Source: Sphagnum magellanicum (lineage: Eukaryota > Streptophyta > Sphagnopsida > Sphagnales > Sphagnaceae). From it: DNA of 64,000 bases. The position numbers were made by a program, and so were the translations under genes. The notes under the pieces are model-generated. The model was not told the origin of the DNA. It saw only the letters and a list, made by a program, of their open reading frames with translations, and did no database searches. The stretch covers positions 28,403,223-28,467,222 of the forward strand of contig CM038907.1 in assembly GCA_021904315.1 (NCBI GenBank). Direction: 5' to 3'. Of this stretch, positions 1-12,100 are shown piece by piece (within the stretch, counting starts at the first letter, position 1; each line of letters begins with the position of its first letter).

Positions 1-728
1 CCAAAATGTTAAACACCATGTCTAGAGAATATTTAATCTTCTCTGTCTTCAACCCAAAACATATCAAGTCAAAAACTTAACTTCTTCTGCCTGATGAAGA
101 ACCACCCTTTTAAATCCATCCTTTTGAACACATCCCCCGCCTCAATAAAATTCTCGTTGCTAGTCATCTTCCACAACACCATATTTGTCATGAAGAGTAA
201 ACAAGCAAAATAGATAAGGACAATACTGCACACCAGCCAACACAACAAACAAAGTGCATGGATTCTAACACTTGAATTCATAGCTTGGACATCCAAACTT
301 GCAAAACATAAACCAAAACAAACAAAACAATTCTGTTTTGGTAGACAAAGTGCTCTCCCCTTGTAACCACCTTCGTTACTCATGTTCACAGTGATCAAAA
401 CCAATAGTGACTTGTTGCACATTAAGGCATTCTTATTTCCCTTTTTACGGCTCTCCTTTTATATCACACTATTATGTCAAAAAAAATTGATGAATCATAT
501 ACTTCCATTCGTTTAGATTTGTAACAAGGTTATAAGCATTGCAAATGTCAATCTTGATGTAGAAGTTTTATACCAGGCAAGAATTGAAGTATGATGAATA
601 CAAATACAACATGAGTGCAATTGTTACAGAAATTATAATTAATTAAAAAAAGGGTAATATCCCAACTGTACAAGAAAACATAAACGTCCTGAATAAGAAT
701 GTGAACAAAGAATGTGAACAAAGAAGTG
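1..728. other. no gene seen
   Basis: AT-rich intergenic DNA. The longest open stretch, on the minus strand near the left edge, has no recognisable domain and a composition typical of random reading frames. I see no transposon ends here. Confidence 0.5.
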
Positions 729-912
729 CTGTTTTTACTGCCTACCTACTAAGAACCTGCTTTGTGGGTTGTTAATAGATAGTTAGGAAACAAAAGCAAC
801 TGAGCTAACCACCATGGTTAGCTAGGGAGCTGAAACCCAACAGAAAACTGTTTCCTGACACTTACCATCCATCCTTCATGGTGTGCTGGTGAGTGCTGGT
901 TCACTGTGACCC
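729..912 (+). repeat. MITE family A, copy 1 (left-truncated)
   Basis: This segment matches the right half of the family A element at 18742-19129. Shared landmarks are the run of CTACCTACTA, an AACCTGC..GGGTTGTTA hairpin, GCTAACCACCATGGTTAGCTAGGG, AACTGTTTCCTGAC, and a right terminus GCTGGTTCACTGTGACCC. The left terminal inverted repeat is absent, so the copy is truncated. It has no coding capacity, as expected of a non-autonomous DNA transposon. Confidence 0.6.
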
Positions 913-2170
913 AAGGGGAGCAAGCCTATTTTGGAAGGTCCTATCTTAGATAAGCATTGCTTACATAGACCCTAATAGATTGCATTTGCAGTTATTTCAT
1001 TAGAATCTCTTTTTTGATCCTTGTTGGACGACCCACAAAATCTTGAATTTCTGTCATGTGCAAACATGAATCCATTTCTTTGACAATGGGACAATGCGCC
1101 CATTCCTTTAACTTTGAGATTTCTTCATTTTTTTTTGGAAATACAACTGTTTTCCATGAGAGGATTATAAACTTTTCCTAAAGGAAATGTCAAAAAAATA
1201 ATCTTGTGTTTTTGTACATTGTTATCATACAAGCTTCCATCAAGCTCACTATTGCGCAAGGAACCTTGTAAGTTGTTGCGCAACTTTTTAGATATTCATT
1301 ATGGGTGAAAGATAATGGAGCAATTCATGCCTCCGGGACAAAAATGAATGATGGATGAAATTCACACCTTTTGAATGAAAAGGTTAATATGAATAAATTT
1401 CATCATGAAATGAGATATTGATCAATGAATTTCACTTACAATGTATAAAGTTGAATGCTAATTGATGAACAAAAAGTTCATGCATTCAATGATTACAAGA
1501 AGAGTGCATGTAATGGACATTGATGATAATTTACATCAAAAGAACTACTAATCTTGAAAAACCTTCCACAACCTTATAACTTGCAAAAGGTAATAAATTT
1601 GTTATTCACCCCAAAAGTGGCCAAGACCAAATGGCCTGCCACTGGAATTTTACTCTAAAATTGATGTTGAAGATGTGCACAATCAGTTGCTTTAATTAAA
1701 ACTAACCTAATAAATACCAAAACATATACCTATTGTAGAAACAAAATACAATAAATTGTATAAATGTTTCTACCAGGACATATATTGTAGAAATAATCCC
1801 CCCATTCTCGACGCTATTTGGCCTCCTGTAAACAGACTGCAAGAGGGCTGTGCTATCTTAGACATGACACAGAACATTGACTAGGAAATGGTACAAGATT
1901 AGATCCCAAAACTAACCCACATGCAAAGTTTTCTAAACTTGGCAACTCATACTTTGCTGGGGAAAGCTATTTAGAATTTATACTCACCATTAATTATACT
2001 TTAACATTGTAATTTAGAAAACCATTTTGAAAACACAGGAAAATATAGTTTTCTCATTCTCTTAATGTGAACTTTTCCTCATGATAATCAAGACAGAGAA
2101 ATTTTTATCATGACTTGCAGTTTCCCAGCCAGTGTTATGAATTAGAAAGGGCCTTTACTTTGCTGTAATG
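913..2170. other. no gene seen
   Basis: AT-rich intergenic sequence. No open frame longer than about 60 codons, no RNA gene and no clear repeat boundary was recognised. Confidence 0.5.
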
Positions 2171-2475
2171 TAAGAGCATCTCCACCCCAAACTGTAAACA
2201 ACTCCTTTATGTTAACATAGAATGGTGTTTAATGATCAGTGTCCCTACCCGCAAACGTCATAAAATTCCCTTTAAACAGTCAAAGACCATTTATATCTTT
2301 ACATCTGGATGAGTAATGGTCATTGTTCAAATCCATAGTAGAAAAAATATTTTAAAGGGGTAAAATGACCACTGCAAAATGGACATCAATACAGGAGCGC
2401 AACAGGATTTACGCTATAGTGCTGCAAGATTTAATGAAAAGGGGTGTTTGGAGGTGTGGGGTGGAGATGCTCTAA
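2171..2475. mobile_element. Tourist/PIF-Harbinger-like MITE with TAA target duplication
   Basis: The element proper runs 2174-2472 (299 bp). Its left end reads GAGCATCTCCACCCCA and its right end is the inverse complement of the same 16 bases, giving perfect terminal inverted repeats. The trinucleotide TAA flanks both ends (2171-2173 and 2473-2475), the 3-bp TWA duplication typical of PIF/Harbinger insertions. There is no transposase inside, so it is non-autonomous. Intact ends and duplication suggest a fairly recent insertion. The family assignment rests on TIR style and duplication length only. Confidence 0.8.
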
Positions 2476-5156
2476 CCTCAGTGACATAATTTGGGTGAAA
2501 TTTCACCAAATTTCGACCTATGCAAATGATATTTCATTAAAACAAAAGGTTCATATTCAACAGATTTCAAGAATATTTTTTTCTGAATAATCAGATTTTT
2601 ATACTAGATTCCAATAGGTAGCTTAGAATATAGAAGGATATTTTTATTATTTTACATTCATATTCAATTTATAGCCAAGTCTAGTGAAAGTAACTTCCAT
2701 TTTTTCCCCAAACAATGTGCAAAGAAATGTAAGGTGCAACTGATTCACTAGGAAATAAAAATTGGAATTCAATTAAATGTAAACATGGTGCTTAGAATTC
2801 ATTACGAGAATATATTTATAATATTTTCAATATTCCATTATTTCATAGCACACACCAAAAAAAAAAACTTTTTTATCTCAAATATTTCCAGAAATATACA
2901 ACTTAGAGTAAACTCCTGATCCCAAATTTGACAAAATTTCCTTTCTGGGGGATCAATGCTTTGGTTACATTACAAATTAAAAAAAAAAAAAAAAACACTT
3001 TGGCCTTCATTGGTTTTGTCCCTCAGGAGGGAGAGAGAGACTAAGGACCGATGCAGAGTTCATTTGGTCCCACATTTTGAGGAATGAACTCACCAGGGAT
3101 AATTACTGGGAACTCCGAGTTCATTTTTTGGGAACTTCATTGAACACATTTCCTATTTTAATTCTCGCTGGTTTGAACTTGCCAGAAGGGGGGCAGAGAT
3201 CCTGCAGGCCTGCATTAATCGATTCACAAGCTTCCCTGGTTTTGTCAGGTCAATTTGTACATGTACAATCTAAGATTTCTAGAATTGCAAGTCAAGCTGT
3301 GGGTCCAACCCAGCATGCTGTCTACAGGTACGAGAGCAAGTGGAGCCATTAGATACTACTTGTACCACAAGTAGCTGGTTTGCAGCAGGATGCAAACACA
3401 CCAGCACTCAGCTGGTCTACAAAGTGCATAGTGTCACATGTCAATAACAGCTATAGTCAACCCAGCTGCAGGTGCATATCACCCAGTGATGATGTATTTT
3501 AAAAGTTTGGCGTTGGAGCTTCGATGGGTCCAGACGGAAGTTTTTGCAACTATTGTTTATATGCCAACGATCAGATCAGTTGTCTTACCGCAGAACGATG
3601 CACCTACAGCCTAGTTCAAGTACTTATGAACCAATATGGTGTACTGACAATCTTTCACCCTTTATACTTACGATATCTCTCCATTAGGCTGCTCCGATCA
3701 CACGGATCATGAGGCTGCTTTCCGTTATGTTTTTTCAACTAGCCATCTCACAGCATTCAAGTCGAATGGCAGAAGCTGTGAGTCAAACTATGACTCATCA
3801 TACAGTAACATCTGTTCCTTTTTCATGGGAACATGTGGTTACAAGAGTGCCTAACTTGTCTCTGCAGCAAGAAATTAACAAGGCCCTGTGGCCTAACTTG
3901 TCTCTGCAGCAAGAAACAAGGCCCTGTGTCAGTGGCTTTCCAGTGGGTTGCTCTGATCACAGCACGCTGTGCTATGTATAACTGTGATCACAGTAGCCTA
4001 ATGGAAAGAGACACTTAGATTGATTTCATCTTCCACATGCGCTAGTGCAGATCATCACAGGCTGTCTACAATTCTCTTGCAGTTCATGATCGTGGATCGG
4101 ATCAGATGAGATCACGCTACATATGTATTTAGTCCGGCGTATTGGCAGCCTTGGTTGACCAACGGCACTAAACTGATCATAAGACTGTCATTAGGCTTAA
4201 CATGTGCATGTCGATCCGACGGGCTGACAGGTCTGCTCCATTCACAGGAGGAGCTGCAGTGAGCCGGAACAAAACTGATTTGTGCCCTGGTGATAATGCT
4301 GCACCTTTGCTGCTCATGAGTTTTCCCTGCCACAAGCTGACTTGTTGTACGTACACTCTCATGATGAAGAAAGCCGCAGAAACTGCATGTGCAGCAAGCT
4401 AGTCCGGGAGGTCTTATTCCAGCAATAAAAGGAGCATGTAACGTCAAAGAAAAAGGCTACTGAAATTAAGCTAGTTGTATGCACACTACAGCAAGTTCTC
4501 TTTTCGAGTATAGTCTTTCAGTTTCCTGCAAACTTCTTTTATAAGATCTTTAGAATTCTAATTTCTGGGGCGTTGGCAATTTGCTCACTCAATCCTATAT
4601 AATGATGGAAGCTCCAACGAGCTAATGCCGATTTTTATTCCACGATCTAAGATCTGATCAGTCTGATTAAGTCCACAACCTGGATGGCCCTAGGAGCAGC
4701 GGCTAGTGGGGGTAGATGACACTAATTATCTACAACTTTTTGTGATCTGCGGTTTGACGACAAACAAAACATTTGTACTAAAGGTAATTGATCTGTTTGT
4801 TGGCATTTTCTGCAGATGAGGTACAACAGCTACCGATGATTCATACAGAAAAAAACCTACCATATAGTACTACCTGCTCAGGCAGAAACTTGATGTCGAC
4901 ATGACATCTTGGGAATGGTGTATACGCACAAAAACCGTACACAAGTTACCAAGAATATTACATACGGTTCCTGCCAATTGATTCGTTTGTTGTTGATCGT
5001 TTCTGGCGTGTCTGCAGATTGTATATTACCAGCAAGTTAATCCTTCTTACAGAATCCACGCTGTATCCAGCTGGTTATGTACACTACAAGGGCCTAAGGG
5101 ACTAACATGATGGAGACAGTTACCTCAGTGTTTCTGATAGGCTAATCATAATGACT
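2476..5156. other. no gene seen; intergenic
   Basis: Base composition is more balanced between about 3.0 and 5.1 kb than in the flanks, but I found no open frame with a recognisable domain. It holds A-runs near 2860 and 2979 and many GATC-containing short palindromes around 3.9-4.7 kb. One local duplication is listed separately. Confidence 0.45.
3849..3928. repeat. tandem duplication, 42-bp unit
   Basis: A unit beginning GCCTAACTTGTCTCTGCAGC at 3849 is repeated from 3891. The second copy lacks four bases after the shared AGAAA. Two copies only; no known function. Confidence 0.75.
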
Positions 5157-5283
5157 AGTCCAAGTTGTTTGCTATTAGTAGTCTCCACCTATTTGCAGTC
5201 CCGGCTTTAGTTTAATGGGTGAGGTTGGAAAAAAGTAAATAACTAAACTTGGCATACTCAGCAATGTTGGAGATGCTCTTATA
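5157..5283 (-). repeat. MITE family C, copy 1
   Basis: Read on the minus strand this begins TTA then GAGCATCTCCAACATTGC and continues CAAGTTTAGTTATTTAC, a pyrimidine-rich stretch, AATAGGTGGAGACTACTAAT and AGCAAACAACTTGG. The same order of landmarks occurs near 28.8 and 60.8 kb. The terminus resembles the TIR of the 2174-2472 MITE, with TTA as a possible target base triplet, so a PIF-like origin is plausible. Confidence 0.6.
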
Positions 5284-5635
5284 GTAAAACAAAAACCGTC
5301 AAAACTGCATGATTATTTTGACGATGAGATCCGCAGTTGGCTGATCCGAATTCAAACAACTAGTAATATTATAAGCTGGTAACAAGTCAACTACTCATGT
5401 GATATGCAGTTCATGTACATACAGATCCAACTGAAATTATCAAAGGCTGTGAACTAGTTTCTGTTGAATTATTTAGTTGGTCATCAAAGGAACTTAAATT
5501 GAATTTACTCAGCTGAAACTACACAGAAACCATTCATTTGATCACTTTCTTATTTTTGTGAAGAAAAGGAACTTCTAAGAAGATGCTAATGTTGAACATG
5601 ACATTAGCGTCCACTACTAGACTTATGTTGAAAAG

Positions 5636-5840
5636 AGTAACTCCAGCCATAAACATGAAAATGGGATTGGAAAAGGTGAGAAACTCCTAATACCAAATCA
5701 GGTCAACCAATCAATCAATTTGAGCAATCAAGGGCAAGTGTTGGAATGTGCAGTGGATTTTATCAGCATTAACATCTTGTGTCAAAATGCTGGCCCAAAG
5801 TCATTTTACTGCCGCTCAAGGCTTTAGTGTTCTTCATCCA
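5636..5840 (+). repeat. MITE family C, copy 2 (diverged)
   Basis: It shares with the copies near 28.8 and 60.8 kb the series AAGGTGAGAAACTCCTAAT, a following AATCAGGTCAACCAATC, and further on AAAATGCTGGCCCAAAG. It lies 350 bp from copy 1 in opposite orientation, so the two could be halves of one rearranged element. Confidence 0.45.
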
Positions 5841-6003
5841 GAACATGCTATGCTGAGGCATTAAAGGAGATGGGTTTGTGATGGGTTTATGTTCACAGGG
5901 GACAGTTCTCAACAACGGCCTGACTAAATGATAGATTTGGTTATATTTAAGCACATACCAGTGGACGGTAGTACACTGGCCAAGTGCAGTTCAGGGCTAA
6001 CAT

Positions 6004-6335
6004 GACCAGAGTGAACGAGCACCCAGGCAGTGCACCATCCACTGGATGCCCATTATGACTCAATTGTGTATGAACCTCAACTGAGTTAATTTATCCGGTT
6101 TCACCATATTAACCCATTTTAGACGAAGTAGGTCTTATATATAGGTCGATAGTTAGGAAAATAGGTGATTACTAGGTGAGTATATGGTTTATACATAGGT
6201 AAGGGCTACAGTTTTTACTACCTACCCACTAGCAACCTGCTTGCAAGGAGGTAGCTTGCTTGCAGGTTGTTAGTAGGTAGATAGTAAAAAAAACAACTGG
6301 GTACTAACCACCATGGTTAGCTAGGGAATTGAATG
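6004..6335 (+). repeat. MITE family A, copy 2
   Basis: It starts with the left terminus GACCAGAGTGAACGAGCACC and carries the family landmarks: CACCATCCACTGGAT, GAACCTCAACTGAGTTAAT, AGTTAGGAAAATAGGT, the CTACCTACCCACTAGCAACC hairpin and CCACCATGGTTAGCTAGGG. The right TIR is missing or degraded after about 6335. Within it, the arms around 6222-6250 and 6257-6290 form an imperfect hairpin. Confidence 0.65.
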
Positions 6336-6495
6336 TTGTAATGTGTATATGTTGGAGACGTCTTAGCCTGACTTTAGCCTCTTCCTGACCAGGATATGGG
6401 CCTGCATTTTTCTATGTAGAAGTGGGCTGCACAGCCAGCACAATTGTTGTTGTTTGTTGGTTTTTTTGCCCCCCTTTCTTTCCATACTTTTGTGA

Positions 6496-6546
6496 CGTAG
6501 CACGAGTGGCCATCATTATAAGATGTTTTAACAAAATTTGGCTATG
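6496..6546 (+). repeat. family B 52-bp motif, copy 1 (diverged)
   Basis: The motif carries CGTAGCAC at the left and AAATTTGGCTATG at the right, with a degraded centre. Downstream sequence containing TTGGCTACCTATTGGAACC also matches the copies at 10583 and 60008, so the motif is part of a longer unit of about 150 bp. Confidence 0.45.
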
Positions 6547-9405
6547 AAAAAAAAAATGAGAGTAAAAACACTTAAGTACATCCTTCTATATTGTTGGCTA
6601 CCTATTGGAACCTGATGTAAAATCTGGCATTTTGTTGAAATTCCTTTTGGATATTTGACAATTAGAAACCACAAGAAAACACTAATTTCTCACATATTTG
6701 ACAAAAAAAAAACAACTGAGCCAGCATGACCAAGAGCAACACCTTCCTGGTCAGCGTACTATGTATGTACTAACTTCTAAGTTACACTTAGTCCTCAAAG
6801 GTCAAACATTAAACCTTGTAACTCATGTCACACTTGATCTGCAAATATTGTTGGAAAAGCAAACCTTGATTAACAACAGTTCACTAGGCTAATCCCTCAT
6901 TTATCTGGGACAGTGATGAGACAGATACATGTGATGTTTGCACTGCCTAGTGTTTGTGGGGGGGGGGGATATCAGGAAGCAGAAGAGAGACCCCATTGGT
7001 TCTTTAGCTGGTTCCTCAACCCTAAAAGCTCACAGGGGTGAGACCACGTTGAGCCTTGAGACAGGGGTCAAAGAAATGAAAGAACCAGGTGTACTTCAAA
7101 AGTGCGCACTAAATTCAGTAACAATCAACTCTTCTGCACTCTAGTTAGGTTCAGGTTTAAGGTAAATTGGATAGGTCAGGGTTTAGGGTTTCTTTGGATT
7201 TTGAACAGGTGGCAAGTCCTAATTGGCCTGGATGCTTGTTTTTCTTTGGGTATGTGTCACCAAGTTATTGAGTTATTGAATTGGCATTGAAAGAATGGAA
7301 ATTCTAGCCCAATTATTGTGTTTCAACAATTTTTAATACTTTGCAGCTGAAGTTTAGAGGAATTTTTGCACACCCCAAGCTCATGAAACTAGATTAGTGC
7401 TAGTTTTCAAATTTTTTGCTCCAACTTTTTTGAAACTTTCTGTGCACTATGTAGCTCCTTGTCACCAGGGGTAAAAGCATCCAGTGCATAGTATACAACT
7501 CTTGATCCTTGTTATCGTAAATTGGAAGTAATCATAAAATAAACCTTAATATGTCGAATATAAATTTATTTCAATCATCACTATGAACACAATCTTTGGT
7601 TTGAACATTTGTTGTTTCAAATTGAATGATATTTTGAAAACATGCAACCCAAAAGTTGATTTTTTTTCAAAATAATTTAAAAAATCATCAAGAACATCAA
7701 AAATTGAATAAAAAACGAAATATATAGTAATTTGATGTATTGTGGTATTGGCCACCTAGAGTTGATCACATTTCAGAAATTTGAAATTTAGGCCAATATT
7801 ATTTTAAATTATAATTTTTTTGAAAATGCAAAAAAAGTAAGTTATTTCACCAATTTTAGAGAAAATTAGGACTACAATGTATAGTATAAAAAGTATTAAC
7901 ACATAAAGTTTTGTTCATTTTGAATTTTTTTAAAGATCATATGTAGTTAATTTAAATTTCAAACATAAAATAAGTTATTAAACCCATCAATATGCAATTG
8001 ATTGGTAATTGTATCACTATGTAAAAAAACACTAATAATTTTATAAACATTGATTTAGAACCTCTATTTTACAGCAATTAACCATTTTTTATTAATTTTG
8101 AACACTTTACAACTTAAAAAATTCACAATTTTCATCATTATTAGAACATAATATATTAACAAATGTTTTAAAACATTTGATATGAATTTCACAACTTGAA
8201 AAGAATTTGAAAATTTTAGTGAAAAAGATTTTTTTTCATGGTTGTCTTTTTACATGTGCAAAATTTCATAGATCAATTACCATTGAATTTAGTCATTTGT
8301 AATCCTTTTTATAACTGCAACATTGTGACATGTTTATTGCAAAGTGAAAATTTACTTCAATTAATAATTAATTTGTTCATATTTGCTCTAATTTATGATA
8401 CAATGATATATTGGGATGTAAACCACCATTAATTAAAAATTTTAGTTATAAATTTTTTAAAAAACATTCATTATGATATAACAAAGTTTCATAAGTATCA
8501 AAAACTGTCAAATTGTGATAGGTTTTTGTCTACATTGTAGTGTGCTTTCACCAAAAATCATCTTTTTTTGAAAAAGAACTAATGGTCACCTTTCATTAAT
8601 ATTTCTCATCATTTACAATTTTAAACTTTATATCAAATATAGAAGATCCCACAAATAACATGTCATAAGGACTGAATTTCAATTTTCTTTCAAGTTTAGT
8701 GCTTTCAAAGTCTTTCAAATTTTCAAGCATGTGAGAAACATTGTAGATTTGAACAAAAAGAGTTAGTTTTAATGCAATTTCAAACCAAACCAACTTGACA
8801 AGTTCACATGGACTTAAAAGATTCACAATGACCAATTTTGTAAAAGGAGTGCTCCTCCCCTTATAATTCATGTAATTTTCCATGGAATCTTTATGACTTT
8901 TGCCCAAAATTTTCTTGGCAAAATGAGAATCCTTTAAAATGATTCTTGAAACTTGGGACTTCATATGTACTTTCGTTGAATCAAATATGATAGGGATGAT
9001 GTAATATTTATTTCATAGACTTTGAAGAGAACTTTCCAACATCTTAATTATCAAGCTCTTCAATTGAACATCATCTGGTCCTCCAAATGATGTTCCAAGT
9101 TCAATGGGAGTCAATTTATTTTTGCATGACAACTTTTCAAATTATCATTTAACTTCTAGTCATTATTGCTTTAAATAATGTGAGCTCATCAAATTGAACC
9201 TCACATTTTAAGACTTTTTCAATGATCCAAAGATCATTTGATTTGAACAAGATTCAAGCCTCCACACCTCAATGCCCTAAAGATCTAAAGATTCCCATGG
9301 AGTCCCAATTCCCAAAGTAAGAATACACATACAAGTCATGGGTGTTCCTCCCTTGCATTCCCAAATGCCTACTACTCACCTTTCCAACATTATAACTAGG
9401 TTGTA
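6547..9405. other. AT-rich intergenic, no gene seen
   Basis: Very AT-rich from about 7.3 kb. A minus-strand open frame at 8596-8964 (122 codons) has no domain I recognise, is lysine-, leucine- and phenylalanine-rich as expected from AT-rich DNA, and has no detectable splice partner. I regard it as unsupported. A G-run lies near 6958. Confidence 0.45.
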
Positions 9406-9496
9406 ATTGTGTGCACCCCCATACATATAATGTAGGTCAAGTTGTTCTTTTACCTTACAACTTGACCTACATTATATGTATGGGGGTGCACACAAT
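9406..9496. repeat. perfect 40-bp inverted repeat with 11-nt loop
   Basis: Left arm 9406-9445 (begins ATTGTGTGCACCCCCATACA) is the exact reverse complement of right arm 9457-9496; the loop is TCTTTTACCTT. Pairing stops abruptly outside the arms. Transcribed from either strand it would fold into a 40-bp duplex of the size that plant Dicer-like enzymes process. It could be a tiny foldback transposon or a young small-RNA hairpin locus; sequence alone does not decide. Confidence 0.85.
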
Positions 9497-10582
9497 GTTA
9501 GGTTTACAGTCTCATATATATACTTATTATTTTTTTTGTAAACAAATGGATAACAAATTAAGTAGCAACCATGAACTCAATTTGAAAATTTGTCCTAGTG
9601 CCATTCTAAAGCCCCCATGCCTTTTTTCTACCTTGAGAGCCAATGAATGTGTCAAGGGTTTACATTTTGTTGCAAAATCAAAATTCAACAAGGTTTTTTA
9701 ACATTGATACCATTGGAAAAACCTACAGATTCATCAAAAAAAATTTAAAATTATTATACTGAATTATTTTTAAAAAATTGCTCAATGATTTTTATATTTC
9801 ATATTGGATGTTATTAATACAACATGGCCAATTGTATCACAATTGAAAAATCTATCAATTGGGCTGACATAAGGGTCAAAATCACAATTAATGGGGTACC
9901 AAAAAAAAAGTGTCACACTGTAAAAGATTTCAATTTATAAAATTCAAATATGGACTATGTTCTGTTGTATTATATGATAATATGGAATGACAAATGAGTT
10001 TTATAAGTTACAATATGAAAAATGGTTTCAAATGTATGTAGATTAAGTTGCATGTGTCACTAAAATAAGCCTAGGTAAAAAAAATTTGTTTGTACTTTTA
10101 GTACTCTAAAGGTGAGTAACTTGGACTCCTGATTCTTGTGGGGATAGCTCAATTATGATTGTACTCTCAAGATGCAGACCTTTCAACTAAATTATGGTAG
10201 TACATTCATGAATTTCAAGTTATAAAATAATGAAAATAATTAGTACTGAATTAGGTTAAAATCAGCAGACTTATTCATCATAGAGGCCGACAGTTGACTC
10301 CTTGGGGTGATGGGTGTTGGAGTACAACCCACATGCAGGGCCTTTTAAGTTCCATTTCTAGAAACCCATACACCCATTTTCACACCCCATATACCAGCCC
10401 CAATTATTGTAACATAGTCTTCCTAAAGTATCCTCATATGCTTGAACTAGATCCGAAGTACTGTCACTGAAGAGGATCAAGGACTTGGGGGGATTGCTAT
10501 TCAAGATTTGGACTACCCCAAAAGCTTATATTCCTTATGGCATGTTCACATCAGGGAACATTTTTTTTTTCCAATTTTGTGA
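9497..10582. other. AT-rich intergenic, no gene seen
   Basis: No supported gene. A-runs and short AT-rich repeats only. The open frame that begins inside the hairpin at about 9411 is fortuitous. Confidence 0.45.
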
Positions 10583-10634
10583 TGTAGTTAAGCTGGCAAT
10601 CATGCACAAGAAGATTTAGCCAATTTTGGCTATA
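10583..10634 (+). repeat. family B 52-bp motif, copy 2
   Basis: TGTAGTTA at the left, GCACAAGAAGATTTAGCCA in the middle and TTTTGGCTATA at the right, 52 bp in all, the same length as the copies at 23928 and 60008. Preceded by a T-run and ATTTTGTGA, as in other copies. Followed by TTTTGGCTACTTGCTGGAACC, shared with copies 1 and 7. Confidence 0.65.
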
Positions 10635-11373
10635 AACCAAAGATGAAAGTAGAATACCTTAAGAATTCTTCATATATTTTGGCTACTTGCTGGAACCTCT
10701 TGTAGAAATCTGTTGATTGATTAAATTAATGAGAAAAATCCTTAGTATGTGTCAAAGGTCATGTATTTCAGGTTGGAAAACTGTAGAAATTGACCCCAGC
10801 AAAAAAACCACTGGTTTGCATCTGTTGACTTACACATCAATGGTGGATTTGCATATGCCTATCCAGAGCCAGCTCTTTTATTGGCATCTTCTAAGTTCTC
10901 ATCAGTCATGTGTTGGCGATCTAGTTTGACTGGACAATTGAAATTTGTAATACAAAATTTGTAACAGAACCCAATAATGTTGTAGTTTCAAAAGCAAAAA
11001 TTACTGTTAATGAACTTAATTAATAATACATGAAACCCACAACCCCAAGGAGAATACCCAGGACACTCATCAAACCTGAGAATTCAGAAACAAAATTACA
11101 TTGAACCCAACCTGACTTTTTCTTTGTTATTTCCAGCAACCCATATGCAAGCAAATTGTGACACTGTTTTCTGATATGATAGTTTTTCTGGGCTATTTGT
11201 AGAGAGTTGATGGTCTAGAGTTGCCATAACAAAAACTGCATAATTATTTCTTATCTTGGTCTGAAAGGATGTCTGGTAATCCTCTATCCAGAAGAGTGAG
11301 ATATGAAAGACTGAGCTTCACTCTTGTAGTTCTTAGGCACACATAGCAAAGAGACGCATCACAAGGGAGACAT
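10635..11373. other. intergenic, no gene seen
   Basis: No supported gene. The region leads into the LTR of the copia relic and shows no recognisable element ends of its own. Confidence 0.4.
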
Positions 11374-11512
11374 TGTTGATCATTATAATGTTAGCAAGTG
11401 AAGTAGTAGAACAAGTATTCATGAACTTTGATGTTCTATAATACTATTCCTGAAAAAAGTTGAAACATTCTTGTATGTAAATTATATTGTTGCGTGAGAT
11501 CAGAATGCAACA
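11374..11512 (+). repeat. 5' LTR of a decayed Ty1/copia element
   Basis: The segment starts TGTTG and ends CAACA, the inverted dinucleotide-type ends of copia LTRs, and abuts a primer binding site. At 139 bp it is short for an LTR but within the range of small copia and TRIM elements. No matching 3' LTR was found downstream, so the right half of the element has been lost or lies beyond a rearrangement. The left boundary is inferred from the TGTTG/CAACA symmetry. Confidence 0.6.
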
Positions 11513-11524
11513 TGGTATCAGAGC
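11513..11524 (+). other. primer binding site, initiator-Met tRNA
   Basis: TGGTATCAGAGC immediately follows the LTR terminus CA. It is complementary to the 3' end of plant initiator methionine tRNA and is the standard minus-strand primer site of plant Ty1/copia retrotransposons. Confidence 0.85.
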
Positions 11525-11641
11525 TAAAGGAAAAAACTCCTGATTTTACGACTTGAAAGCAATAAGTCTTTGAATGAAAATAATGATAGGTAAAATTTAT
11601 AAACTCAACTTCAATAATGAGAAGTAAAATTAAGCATTAAA

Positions 11642-12100
11642 ATGTCTCACAAGGTAGACATAAGTCATGTTCCCAAATTTGATAAGAATTACTTTCATTT
11701 TTGGAAGCATAGACTCGCATTGCTCTTGAAAGCATAAAGATTGTGGACTTTAATAGAAGGTATTGAGGTCAAACCAGTAGCTCCAATAGCACAAATCATT
11801 GCTAGAGCACAATTACTTCTAGCCATAGTTGTTGGTATTATATCTTATCGAGAAGAGAAAGATGTTCTATCTTCAACAATAATTAACAATTGCCTTGACA
11901 ACAATGTAGTGCCACATGTACAAGCTTGTCTAATAGCCCATAGTGTGTGGACTAAGCTAACTAGATTGTATGAGTCTAAAGATGAAATGACTAAAATGTA
12001 TTTAAGAGATAAATTACAAACTTTCAAAATAAAGGAAAATGAGAACACCACAAAACATGTAAATCCTTATTATAAAAAATATTTACAACCAAGTCATTAG
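11642..12100 (+). pseudogene. Ty1/copia gag (UBN2-type) pseudogene
   Basis: Reading from ATG at 11642 gives VPKFDKNYFHFWKHRL, the usual copia gag start, then an in-frame TAA at 11735, then RLWTLIEGIEV. A later segment has NCLDNNVVPHVQACLIAH, VWTKLTRLYESKDEMTKMYL and DKLQTFKIKENENTTKHV, matching the UBN2 gag family (A..W..L..LYE.K....K..L...L...KM.E). Similarity continues out of frame to about 12300. In a functional element this is the capsid-forming nucleocapsid protein. The internal stop and later frameshifts make it non-functional. It lies 118 bp after the primer binding site, the expected position. Confidence 0.8.

Noticed and set aside
7165..7190. Telomere-like AGGGTTTAGGG near 7.17 kb
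   Set aside because: Less than two units; too short to mean anything.
8596..8964. 122-codon minus-strand frame in AT-rich DNA
   Set aside because: No domain, no splice partners, composition as expected from AT-rich sequence.
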